A DNA stretch of 9,969 bases. Origin: CAYMND01 sp964465065. Its GTDB lineage: Bacteria > Acidobacteriota > Aminicenantia > UBA2199. The stretch is taken from assembly GCA_964465065.1 (NCBI GenBank), contig CAYXHZ010000086.1, positions 1 to 9,969 on the forward strand. Direction: 5' to 3'. Of the stretch, positions 1 through 7,280 are shown one piece after another; the first letter of the stretch is position 1, and each line of letters starts with the position of its first letter. The position numbers were made by a program, and so were the translations under genes. A model generated the notes under the pieces. That model had not been told where the DNA came from. It saw only the letters and a program-made list of their open reading frames with translations, and did no database searches.

Positions 1-66
1 GAGATGACTCCACAAGCAAAGATTCAGGGTGAATCCAGCGGTGGTTTTGGCAAAGGGTCTGATTCT
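1..66 (-). other. Downstream flank of the operon with a small hairpin
   Basis: No gene is seen in these bases. Read on the minus strand after the last stop codon, GATTCA-CCC-TGAATC (positions 35 to 21) can form a 6-bp stem with a 3-base loop, followed by TTTGCTT. The stem is short and the T tract is broken, so it is a weak terminator candidate at best. The next downstream gene, if any, lies outside the window. Confidence 0.2.
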
Positions 67-1932
67 TTACTTTAGACTGAGCATCGCTATGCCGGCGGAT
101 CGGTTCGGGTTCTGTTTCAATTCCGCAAAAAGGCTCCGCTGATTCTGTCCGGGGGGAAGCAGGATGTCGAAGAAGCGGGGTACCGGCTCGCCCACGGCCC
201 CGCCGCAGACAAAGGGACCGGCCGTTTCTTCGATATCCACGGGGTTTCCGTAGGTCACGCCCTCGCCGTAATCGGTTTGCAGACCTGATATCAGCATGAT
301 TTTCCAGGAATTGCGCGGCGTTCCGATCAAGGCGACGGGCAGCGAAAAGCTGAGGGTCCGGGCGCCTTCATCCCTCATTCGATCGATGCTCTTTTCACTG
401 ATGATCACCTTTTTCCGGAGTTGATCGGTAACCGAAACGCCGAAACCGGCCGAAATCAGAACATGGTAGCCTTCGCCTTTCCGAAAGGGGATGCCGCTGA
501 AGTTTCCCGAAGGCATGCCGCCCTTTTCCGGATTCATGATGCAGACATAAACGGCTGGAGTGAAGGTCTCCTTCGTTTCGGGATTGAATACCGGCTTGAT
601 CATCCTGTTCATGGTCACCCGGAAATAGACCCGGGTTTCATCGGAAAAGATCGCGAAGCGTTCGATATCGCAGATCCCTCTTTTGAACGCCTCATGGGTC
701 GGATAGCGGTAAGTTCCGGGGCCGTGATCGTCACCCTTCTCGTCATCCATGGAAAAAACCGCAACCAGCTTCTTTGGAATCTGATAGCCGATGCTGAGCC
801 CCTTGCTCTGAGCCAGCAGATCGGCTTTCCATTCCCCGATGATCCGATCCAGATCCTGGCCGAAATGCCTTCTGATGTTCTTGGGAATATCCGGTTCTGT
901 GGCAAAGGCCTGGCAGAATTCCAGATATTTCTTCAAGCCGTGCTTTTTGAGCAGAAAATGAACAAAGGCGCCGCATTCATGGTAGGCGATCCGATTCACC
1001 TTGAAAAACGACTCATCGGTGAATAGTGCCCGTATATCGATGACTTTGCCGCTTTCCATCAAGCGGATGGTCTCGATGATGGAAAAATCACGACTGGTCC
1101 AGGTGATTCCTTCCAGGGCCACGGCCAGGCCCTCCAGGAAAAATGCATTGATGTCGGGAATGCCCTTGAGAGCGGTCAGGGCATGAACCAGCTCGTGGGA
1201 ATTGGCCAGAGACTGGGAAGTGATGAAGTTGAACCAGGGATCCCGCTCGGGGTGCTTCGAGCGGGTGCAATAACCCTGGGCCGGCGAGGAGGTCAGCAGC
1301 TGGCCGGTCAGTTCATCCGACGGGGTGTAGTAGTATCGGATGCGCCGGGTCAGCTTGAGACCGAAAATCTTTTCCAGCTTGAGGCAGGTCCGTTCCATGA
1401 AATCGATTTCGCTGGAGTAACGGGAGATGTCGATTTCGGCGGGATAGACAAAGACAAAACGCCCGGTTTCATGGCTTTTCCAGTCCCGGGTCAGAATCCG
1501 GCTGGGATCCGCCAGTTTCCATCTGCCGTTTTCCATGTGGACATAAAAGGGCATCTCCCGGCCGGGTTTTGTTCCCGCGCTCCCTTCAAACAGCTCGCTT
1601 TGCACCACGGTGCAGTCCTTTTCTCCGCTGACGGTTTTGACCCGATAGCGCGTACCCTTTTTCTGCAAGCGGGTTTTGTATTCCGCCCAGCCGGCGCTCT
1701 CATCGAGACAGATGGGAAGGTCGCGAAAGAAATCCTCGCTGGTGAAGCGGGTGCTCCAGAAGGCCCGGATTTCCCGGTCATTTCCCTTCTGCACTGCCCG
1801 GATATAGCCATCCAGCAGCGCTTGCGCCGCATCCTCTGTCAAGTCGGCATGGAGGCCGGCCGGTCGTATCATCAGGCAGGATGATATCAGGAGTAAAAAA
1901 AAGCCTTTCACGATCCGATTCTCCATTTTCAT
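67..1932 (-). CDS. Exported gluzincin (peptidase MA-like) metalloprotease with glucodextranase-C-like domain
   Basis: This 621-residue protein is probably an exported zinc protease. Residues 1-29 form an export signal, with possible cleavage after GLHA; I18-S-S-C19 also resembles a lipobox. Residues 31-150 look like an NTF2/SnoaL-type domain (ending near NGRWKLADP). Residues 155-375 resemble peptidase MA-like gluzincins: H246-E-L-V-H250 is the HExxH zinc site, E267 in FFLEGLAVALEG is the likely third ligand, and a helix near YHECGAFVHFLLKKHG (317-332) is typical of the family. Residues about 392-619 resemble the C-terminal module of glucodextranase and related amylases, with DDHGPGTYRYP (401-411) and a late PRFFDILLPPGQNQ (585-598). 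It is the last gene of the operon, 9 bases after its neighbour, and has no clear Shine-Dalgarno site. Met1 and Met3 are both possible starts. Protease activity is likely from motifs; the substrate is unknown. Confidence 0.8.
   Translation of the reverse strand: MKMENRIVKGFFLLLISSCLMIRPAGLHADLTEDAAQALLDGYIRAVQKGNDREIRAFWSTRFTSEDFFRDLPICLDESAGWAEYKTRLQKKGTRYRVKTVSGEKDCTVVQSELFEGSAGTKPGREMPFYVHMENGRWKLADPSRILTRDWKSHETGRFVFVYPAEIDISRYSSEIDFMERTCLKLEKIFGLKLTRRIRYYYTPSDELTGQLLTSSPAQGYCTRSKHPERDPWFNFITSQSLANSHELVHALTALKGIPDINAFFLEGLAVALEGITWTSRDFSIIETIRLMESGKVIDIRALFTDESFFKVNRIAYHECGAFVHFLLKKHGLKKYLEFCQAFATEPDIPKNIRRHFGQDLDRIIGEWKADLLAQSKGLSIGYQIPKKLVAVFSMDDEKGDDHGPGTYRYPTHEAFKRGICDIERFAIFSDETRVYFRVTMNRMIKPVFNPETKETFTPAVYVCIMNPEKGGMPSGNFSGIPFRKGEGYHVLISAGFGVSVTDQLRKKVIISEKSIDRMRDEGARTLSFSLPVALIGTPRNSWKIMLISGLQTDYGEGVTYGNPVDIEETAGPFVCGGAVGEPVPRFFDILLPPGQNQRSLFAELKQNPNRSAGIAMLSLK
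1838..1854. repeat. 17-base direct repeat, copy 1 (signal-peptide junction)
   Basis: GTCAAGTCGGCATGGAG here matches GTCAAGTCGGCTTGGAG at 6171-6187 in 16 of 17 positions and in the same orientation. Both copies encode the end of the signal peptide and the start of the mature protein (LHADLT and LQADLT), in the same reading frame. The flanks do not match. Confidence 0.6.
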
Positions 1933-1941
1933 TATTCGGTG

Positions 1942-3648
1942 TTACAATGGCTGCCTTCGCTGTCCATTGGGTGCCAGGCCACTTTTTGCCTCCGGGATCA
2001 ATTCCTCGACTTGAACCCGAAAATAGTGACTGGCGGTATAACCTTGTTGCGTAGGGTAGCCGCCGCAGAAATACAGGTAACATCCGTCGGGACTAAGACT
2101 GGGGAACCAGATGTTGTCGATGCCCAGACGCCAGCTCAGGCAGGAGGACCGATCCCAGCTCCCGTCTGCCAAACGCCGGCTGACGTAGAGATTCATCATC
2201 CGCGAATACCCGCCAGGACGGTTGGAGGTGAAAAGCAGAAAGCTCCCGTCCGGAGCCAGGACCGGATTGGCCTCCTGGAATTCGCTGTTGATCTCCGGAC
2301 CCAGCCGTTCGACGTCCCGATACCGTCCCTGCTCGCAGCGGGCCAGGAAAATGTCCGATCCGCCGCTTGCCCCCGAGACAACCGGATTGTTATCCCGACA
2401 GAAGACCAGTGAACCGTCGGCCCCCAGCCAGGGCGAGGTCTCGTCGGTGTCAGGTGTGTTGACCGGTCCACCCAGAGGCCGGGCTTGCCCCCACTCGCTT
2501 CCGAGCCGCTTCCTCTGCCAGAGATTGATGTCTCCGCTGCCGGAAATGGGGCAACGAGACTGATAGATCACGCCTTGTCCGTCTGCCGTATATGCGGGCT
2601 CCTTTTCCTGCCAGTCAGGAGATAGGAACGAAGGCTCTGCCACGTCCCATTTTCCGGCATCGTTTCGTCTCAGGATGATGTGTTTACGCATCTGGGCCGT
2701 ATTGAGATCCCAGAGGCATTCCCGCTCATCCGGAGAAAAAACGATCCGCCCGTGCAGATGGCCGTGGACTTCGAATACCTCTGGCATGAAGACCTCGACC
2801 GCCGTCTTTTCAGTTTGAAGCGGGAAAAAACGACCGACACCACCGGTTAGACACTGTTCGGCGAAATATTCCCGGGCTATGATCCGGCTCCTGTCGCCGC
2901 TGCAATGAAGCGGGGCCAGAGACTCAACCCCCAGGTTTTTCAACTCGCCCATGATGGAGCGGATGCGTGGGTCATCCATCCCCGGACCCTGGAGATGAAG
3001 TCCGCCTATCAGCAGGCGCACCGGACGGTCGAAATGCTTGCGCACCTGCCTGATGAAGGCCGCGGGACCGGGGTGACTGCAGCCAACGATCTGAACCAGC
3101 CCCATCGAGGTGTCGAGAATGAGGGCCTGTTCCTGAATGGTCATGCCGTTGGGCAATGCAGCCGTCAGCAGGCCGCTGCCAAAGATCCCCGGCGACCACT
3201 CGTACGCTTCTGTGTTCCGGGGCAGCGGTTGACGTCTCGCTTTTGCGGCCGTCCAAGCCTGCTTGAAGATATCGCCTCCCCGGCCTGATGTGTTCGAGGC
3301 CATCTCTTCCGGCATGATCACCTCGGCGTGACGATTCACAGCCAGAAAGGAAGCCAGACCGCCGATGTGATCGCTGTGGTTGTGAGAGATGAAGACCAGA
3401 TCGATTTTTGCCGGATCGATACCCAGACCGGCCATGTTGCCCAGCAGAATGTCACCGTCGGAACCCGTATCGAAGAGAATGGTCCGTCCCGAGTAGCGGA
3501 TCAGACAGGAAAAACCCGCATCGGCCCTGCAATTGCGGACCAGGCTCGTCTGATCGCAGATGATCTGCAGTGATTCTTCGGCCGGTTGAGTCGGAAAAAG
3601 CGGCAGCAAAACTAGAGCGGACCAGACTAAGAACCATACGGCCTTCAT
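1942..3648 (-). CDS. Exported MBL-fold hydrolase (COG1237-like) fused to a PD40 beta-propeller
   Basis: This 568-residue protein has an export signal (residues 1-23, ending TQPA), an MBL-fold domain (about 26-265) and a C-terminal WD40-like PD40/TolB-type propeller (about 290-545). The MBL part carries H89-N-H91-S-D93-H94, then GCSH192PG, GGLH218 and LH248CSGD. That order is what I know from the COG1237 'metal-dependent hydrolase, beta-lactamase superfamily II' group, so two bound metals are expected. Propeller blades are marked by YTADGQGVIYQS (353-364), LGADGSLVFCRD (408-419), LAPDGSFLLFTS (464-475) and LSPDGCYLYFCG (518-529). An open frame continues upstream to 3867, but that would overlap the neighbouring gene by 179 bases. 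The ATG at 3648 has an AGAGGA site 10 bases upstream and begins a signal peptide, so I use it. The reaction is unknown; COG1237 includes phosphoester and pterin-related hydrolases. Confidence 0.82.
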   Translation of the reverse strand: MKAVWFLVWSALVLLPLFPTQPAEESLQIICDQTSLVRNCRADAGFSCLIRYSGRTILFDTGSDGDILLGNMAGLGIDPAKIDLVFISHNHSDHIGGLASFLAVNRHAEVIMPEEMASNTSGRGGDIFKQAWTAAKARRQPLPRNTEAYEWSPGIFGSGLLTAALPNGMTIQEQALILDTSMGLVQIVGCSHPGPAAFIRQVRKHFDRPVRLLIGGLHLQGPGMDDPRIRSIMGELKNLGVESLAPLHCSGDRSRIIAREYFAEQCLTGGVGRFFPLQTEKTAVEVFMPEVFEVHGHLHGRIVFSPDERECLWDLNTAQMRKHIILRRNDAGKWDVAEPSFLSPDWQEKEPAYTADGQGVIYQSRCPISGSGDINLWQRKRLGSEWGQARPLGGPVNTPDTDETSPWLGADGSLVFCRDNNPVVSGASGGSDIFLARCEQGRYRDVERLGPEINSEFQEANPVLAPDGSFLLFTSNRPGGYSRMMNLYVSRRLADGSWDRSSCLSWRLGIDNIWFPSLSPDGCYLYFCGGYPTQQGYTASHYFRVQVEELIPEAKSGLAPNGQRRQPL

Positions 3649-3658
3649 CTTCGATTGT

Positions 3659-3664
3659 TCCTCT
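3659..3664 (-). promoter_or_regulatory. Ribosome binding site deciding the start of the MBL-PD40 gene
   Basis: AGAGGA on the minus strand lies 10 bases before the ATG at 3648. It supports this internal start over the upstream extension of the frame, which reads non-conserved, Arg/Pro-rich sequence antiparallel to nothing recognisable and runs into the preceding gene. Confidence 0.6.
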
Positions 3665-3688
3665 TTTCTCCCGGACGAAAAAACCCGA

Positions 3689-5329
3689 TCATTTGCCGGT
3701 ATTCTCCTTTCCGGTGCGAAGCGGCGGCGTGGAAGAGCCCGCAGCGGAATCGCCGGATGCAAACCGATCCCCGCGAAATTCGGCAGCCAGGATGCGAGTG
3801 CCCGGGAATCTCTCGGAATGGGCGTCGGCGAAATTGCGATACACTGTTTCCCGACCGGCAGGCGCATGCATGGGAAACATGAACCTGGGTCGGAGCTTGT
3901 CCATCGTCGCCAGGGTGATCGGCAGAATCTGCTGCTCGATGAAGGCCAGGTCCACGGTTTTTCCCTGTGCCGCCAGGAAGGCCATGTCGTCCTCGACCGC
4001 TCCGGTGTAATCGCCTCCGAAGTACAAAGTCAAACCGTCGCTGCTCACCAGCATGGCCGATCCGCCATCCTCGGCCCGGATCGAGGTGACGGTGATGCCG
4101 CCCAGATCGATGGTTTGACGGCTACCCTCCAGGACAACGGCATTCCCAGGAGGAAGGGGGTCGGGTTTCCAGCCGTAAACGAAGCGGACATTGGGCCGTG
4201 AACCGAAACGAGCCAGGAGTTTCTGGTCCCAGTGATCGGCATGGGCATGGGATATGAAGAAGGTGGTATCCAGCCCGGACAGCTGGTCGGGTATCAGACG
4301 GCCGTTGGCCAGGCCGGGTTCTCCCGGGTCAGGATCGTAATCCAGAGGGTCGAAAACGAGCAGCCGTCCGGCGGTCCGGATCGCCCAGCCGCTGTGCCCC
4401 AAATAGACGACCCGCCACTGGCCGGCCGGAAGCGGAGCCAGCAAGGCCGCGGTCGACAACGTGTCCTTATCCAGTCCGTCGAGTCGTTCGGCCAGGCGCT
4501 GATGGCCGTGTCCGCGGGCCAGATCGGCGGAGGAACGGGATTGTTTGTCCCGTATCCGGACATCGGCCCCCCGCCGCAACAGGCTGTCGACGATGCTTGG
4601 GTAACCGGCGGCAGCGGCCAGCAGCAACGGGCTGCGCCCCCATCGATCGAGCGGGTCGGGATTCGGGTATCGTTCCAGCAGGGCGTCGAGAACATGGACA
4701 TCTCCCTGCAGGGCGGCCCGGTGCAGAAGGGTCAGTCCCGAGCGGTCGCCGGCGGTCGGATCGGCGCCCTGCCGGATCAATTCGGTCATCAACGGCAAGT
4801 CCGGAAAGGCCAGCATGACGGGCGTCGTCCCATCACCTGCGGCGGCGTTGATGGCGGCCTTTTTGGCCAGCAACAGGTCACAGACCTCAGTCAGTTTACG
4901 GCTGACCGCATAATGCAACGGCCCCATTCCGGTCATATTGGCCAGATCCGGATCGGCACCAGCAACCAGCAGACGGGATACCACGGCGGTCTGTTTGGCC
5001 AGGATGGCTAAAATCAGGGCGGTGGAACCCTGACGGTCGCCGGCATTGACTGCGGCACCCTGGGCCAGCAGCCAGTCGACCGTTTCGACCTGACCGGCGA
5101 AAGCCGCATGGTGCAGCAGGGTCTGGCCCATGCGCCCATCGGTCCGGATCGGCAAGTCAGGGGCGGCGCCCAGGAGCAGTTTCAGCTTTTCGATATCGCC
5201 GCCGCGCGCCGCCATGATGGAATCATCGGACAAATTCTGGGGATGACCTTGTGAGTCCTGGGCGTATCCGTTCGATAATCCCAGCGTATAGAACAGAATC
5301 AGGACAAAGCAGCGGTACAGATGATTCAT
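3689..5329 (-). CDS. Exported ankyrin-repeat protein with C-terminal MBL-fold domain
   Basis: This 546-residue protein has an export signal (1-24, ending GYAQ). About seven ankyrin repeats follow at roughly 37-283; several keep the TPLH/LLxxGAD pattern, such as GQTLLHHAAFAGQVETVDWLL. An MBL-fold domain lies at about 303-510. The MBL part is like the UlaG/Lactamase_B_2 type: YLGH312SGW, H361-A-H363-A-D365-H366, GGD440 and PMH488A. The histidine often found between HxHxDH and the GGD aspartate is not visible; the equivalent stretch reads SIRAEDGGSAMLV (416-428). The last 25 residues are low-complexity and polar. Ankyrins usually bind proteins, so this enzyme may be targeted to a partner outside the cytoplasm; that is inference. 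An ATG at 5341 in the same frame overlaps the Shine-Dalgarno site, so I choose the ATG at 5329. The substrate is unknown. Confidence 0.83.
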   Translation of the reverse strand: MNHLYRCFVLILFYTLGLSNGYAQDSQGHPQNLSDDSIMAARGGDIEKLKLLLGAAPDLPIRTDGRMGQTLLHHAAFAGQVETVDWLLAQGAAVNAGDRQGSTALILAILAKQTAVVSRLLVAGADPDLANMTGMGPLHYAVSRKLTEVCDLLLAKKAAINAAAGDGTTPVMLAFPDLPLMTELIRQGADPTAGDRSGLTLLHRAALQGDVHVLDALLERYPNPDPLDRWGRSPLLLAAAAGYPSIVDSLLRRGADVRIRDKQSRSSADLARGHGHQRLAERLDGLDKDTLSTAALLAPLPAGQWRVVYLGHSGWAIRTAGRLLVFDPLDYDPDPGEPGLANGRLIPDQLSGLDTTFFISHAHADHWDQKLLARFGSRPNVRFVYGWKPDPLPPGNAVVLEGSRQTIDLGGITVTSIRAEDGGSAMLVSSDGLTLYFGGDYTGAVEDDMAFLAAQGKTVDLAFIEQQILPITLATMDKLRPRFMFPMHAPAGRETVYRNFADAHSERFPGTRILAAEFRGDRFASGDSAAGSSTPPLRTGKENTGK

Positions 5330-5332
5330 GAG

Positions 5333-5339
5333 CACCTCC
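5333..5339 (-). promoter_or_regulatory. Strong ribosome binding site deciding the ankyrin-MBL start
   Basis: GGAGGTG on the minus strand, with the GGAGG core 5 bases before the ATG at 5329. The alternative in-frame ATG at 5341 overlaps the first base or two of this site and has no good site of its own. Confidence 0.8.
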
Positions 5340-5377
5340 ATTGATATTGAAGCAAGTATATGCAGAGATCGATACGT

Positions 5378-6244
5378 TCACAGTTCGGCATCGACCCACC
5401 AGATGTCGCCGTTGCCGTCGACCGTGCGGCTGAAGTACAGAGCCGACCCGTCCGGAGAAAGGCAGGGGGAAAACTCGGTTCCGGTGCGGTTGATGTCCAG
5501 TCCCAGTTTTACCGGTTCCGACCATTCCCCGGCCCGTTTACGGGAAAGGTAGAGATCCGAAATCCGTGGACCCCGCAAACGGGCATCGAATAACATCGTT
5601 TCGCCATCGGGACTGACGAAGGCATGGGCCGGCCCCAAACGGTTGATTCGTTCGGGCAGAAAAGCCGCCGCGTCCCCGTTCAGCTCGGAGCAGAACAGGC
5701 CCCGTTCAGCTTGCAGAACCGTGGTGTAGTACAGCTTGTTTCCCTCCGCCATCGAGACCATCATGGTGAAGGGACTGCGGTTGGCGTGACCCGTCAGGGG
5801 TTCGGGTGCAGACCAGCTTCGGCCCTGGCGCCGGGTCAGCCAGAGGTTTCCGGGAGGACCGCCGTTTCCGCCCTTTTTCCGTTCGGAGTAGAAAACGATC
5901 GTCTGACCGTCCGGACTGAACTGGGGCAGCATTTCGAAATCGTCCGTAGAAAAGTGCGCCCGGACCGGTGTTGTCCAGCGTCCCCCTTCAAAACGGCCGA
6001 CGTAAATCCGCGGATCGTTGCTCTGGCAGCCAGAGCGCCGCGTGAAGAAGGCCTCGCGACCGTCGGGTGAGAAAGTGATTCCGAACTCGTATGCTGCCGT
6101 CGAGATGACACCAGTCGCGAAGATCTCGGGAACTTCCGGCACATGACGCGACCCTGTGCTAGCCTTCCCCGTCAAGTCGGCTTGGAGCCACCCTGTACTC
6201 ATAACCAGGCAAAGCGAAGCCCAAGAATACAGCAAACGCCTCAT
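5378..6244 (-). CDS. Exported PD40 (TolB-like) beta-propeller protein
   Basis: This 288-residue protein has an export signal (1-22, ending LQA, then DLTG), and the rest is a WD40-like PD40 propeller. Blade motifs are FSPDGREAFFTR (58-69), FSPDGQTIVFYS (109-120), a weaker AEGNKLYYT (167-175), VSPDGETMLFDA (210-221) and LSPDGSALYFSR (262-273). Between them are the usual xxGxWSEPxxL stretches. About 300 residues is normal for stand-alone members. No catalytic motif is visible, so a binding or scaffold role is likely. It resembles in style the C-terminal half of the MBL-PD40 fusion two genes downstream. The frame can be extended to a GTG at 6280 that overlaps the preceding stop codon. I prefer the ATG at 6244, which has GGAGGA 7 bases upstream and begins the signal peptide. 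It lies 32 bases after one gene and 48 before the next. Confidence 0.85.
   Translation of the reverse strand: MRRLLYSWASLCLVMSTGWLQADLTGKASTGSRHVPEVPEIFATGVISTAAYEFGITFSPDGREAFFTRRSGCQSNDPRIYVGRFEGGRWTTPVRAHFSTDDFEMLPQFSPDGQTIVFYSERKKGGNGGPPGNLWLTRRQGRSWSAPEPLTGHANRSPFTMMVSMAEGNKLYYTTVLQAERGLFCSELNGDAAAFLPERINRLGPAHAFVSPDGETMLFDARLRGPRISDLYLSRKRAGEWSEPVKLGLDINRTGTEFSPCLSPDGSALYFSRTVDGNGDIWWVDAEL
6171..6187. repeat. 17-base direct repeat, copy 2 (signal-peptide junction)
   Basis: GTCAAGTCGGCTTGGAG, one mismatch from the copy at 1838-1854 and at the equivalent place in this gene: the signal peptidase junction, encoding LQADLT. Confidence 0.6.
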
Positions 6245-6251
6245 GATCCAA

Positions 6252-6257
6252 TCCTCC
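6252..6257 (-). promoter_or_regulatory. Ribosome binding site of the PD40 gene
   Basis: GGAGGA on the minus strand, 7 bases before the ATG at 6244. It favours that start over the GTG at 6280. Confidence 0.7.
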
Positions 6258-6276
6258 GGAGTCATCATTTTCCCCG

Positions 6277-7246
6277 TCACAGTTCCTGCTTGCAGAGCCG
6301 CCAGGTTTCGTTCTCGACATCCTCGTATAAATAGTAATACACATTCCGATCAAAAGCGCCCAACGGCATGCCGCTACCGCTCGAACCCGCTGAAGGAAGC
6401 CACAGAACGGTTCGATTTTTCTCCTGCGGACGGATCCGGTCCCAATGGTCGAGACCGTTCTTCTCTTCGTAGCTCAAGGCATAGATGGTCCGGTCTTGGA
6501 GGATGAAATAGCGGAATGCCGGAAAAAAATCCGGAAAGGTGAAGTCGAGCCGGTCTTTCAGGGTCTTCATCCAGGGTTGGGCCGTTTCCCGGGCGATGTA
6601 CTCTTTTTTGTCAGCATCGGAAATGGCTTTTTTGACGAAGGGCAGATCGAGTTCGGCTACTTGTCCACCCTGATGATCGAAGATCAGGAAGTAGCAACCC
6701 CGACTGCTGTCGCCCAGCACGATGCACTGATCGTCGGCTTCGTAATGGATGAAATCCTTGACGACCGGATAATCGCTCTTGCCGTCACCGCCGGTGCGCA
6801 AGCTCATCATGCCCGGCATCGGGGCCTTGTAGATCTTCTTTAAAGGCCTCAAGTCGGCCGTGTACAGGGAAATCTCCTGAAAGAACCGTCCCCCATTTAC
6901 CTCTTGGGTGTTCTTGCGCCCGACGAATCCCGATGTGAGGGGAAGAAAAAATCCTTCATGCCCCGGCATGCGCGCCTCGCTCAGATACTGGCCCTGTTCG
7001 GTATAGAACAACATCTTTTCGGCGGACAGAATGACCAGCCTGCCCTGCAGGAAANNNNNNNNNNNNNNNNNNNNNNNNNNNNNNNNNNNNNNNNNNNNNN
7101 NNNNNNNNNNNNNNNNNNNNNNNNNNNNNNNNNNNNNNNNNNNNNNNNNNNNNNAAAGGAATGCCGCCATGGCTTGACCAGGCCGGGATCGTAAAGACCA
7201 GCAAGCCGCCCATGACCATCAGGATGGTATTCGGACTGCGATTCAT
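6277..7246 (-). CDS. Probable exported 6-bladed beta-propeller protein, interrupted by an assembly gap
   Basis: Two visible parts belong to one gene. The 5' part (7155-7246) encodes 30 residues that form an export signal (MNRSPNTILMVMGGLLVFTIPAWS). The 3' part (6277-7054) encodes 258 residues. Strings such as LVILSAEKMLFYTEQGQYL, VKDFIHYEADDQCIVLGDSS, FLIFDHQGGQVAELDLP, FPAFRYFILQDRTIYALSYE and NVYYYLYEDVENETWRL recur at blade-like intervals. They recall the 6-bladed beta-propeller proteins of environmental bacteria, though I give this family only moderate confidence. No enzyme motif is visible. The two parts are in different frames across the 100-N run. Their visible lengths (92 and 778 bases) add up to a multiple of three, so an intact gene needs missing DNA whose length is a multiple of three. 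If the family length of about 350-400 residues holds, 200-300 bases are missing. Confidence 0.65.
7055..7154. other. Assembly gap (100 N)
   Basis: Exactly 100 undetermined bases, the usual placeholder for a gap of unknown size. It lies in the N-terminal third of the propeller gene and shifts its apparent frame. Any reading through it, including a start codon at 7170, is artificial. Confidence 0.97.
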
Positions 7247-7251
7247 GGCTT

Positions 7252-7258
7252 CTCCTTT
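7252..7258 (-). promoter_or_regulatory. Ribosome binding site of the 6-bladed propeller gene
   Basis: AAAGGAG on the minus strand, 5 bases before the ATG at 7246. It fixes the true 5' end of the gene that the assembly gap breaks, and overrules the in-frame ATG at 7170 of the downstream fragment. Confidence 0.75.
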
Positions 7259-7280
7259 CATTAATTCAAAAAGGTCTGGA

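Noticed and set aside
421..1884. Plus-strand frames of 201 and 233 codons opposite the protease
   Set aside because: They mirror a well-supported gene with HExxH and family-like domains and have no motif or ribosome site of their own.
3649..3867. N-terminal extension of the MBL-PD40 gene by 73 codons
   Set aside because: It would overlap the preceding gene by 179 bases, has Arg/Pro-rich sequence without a motif, and would bury the signal peptide and ribosome site.
6245..6280. GTG start of the PD40 gene overlapping the upstream stop codon
   Set aside because: It lacks a good ribosome site and puts twelve polar residues before a signal peptide; the ATG at 6244 has GGAGGA at the right spacing.
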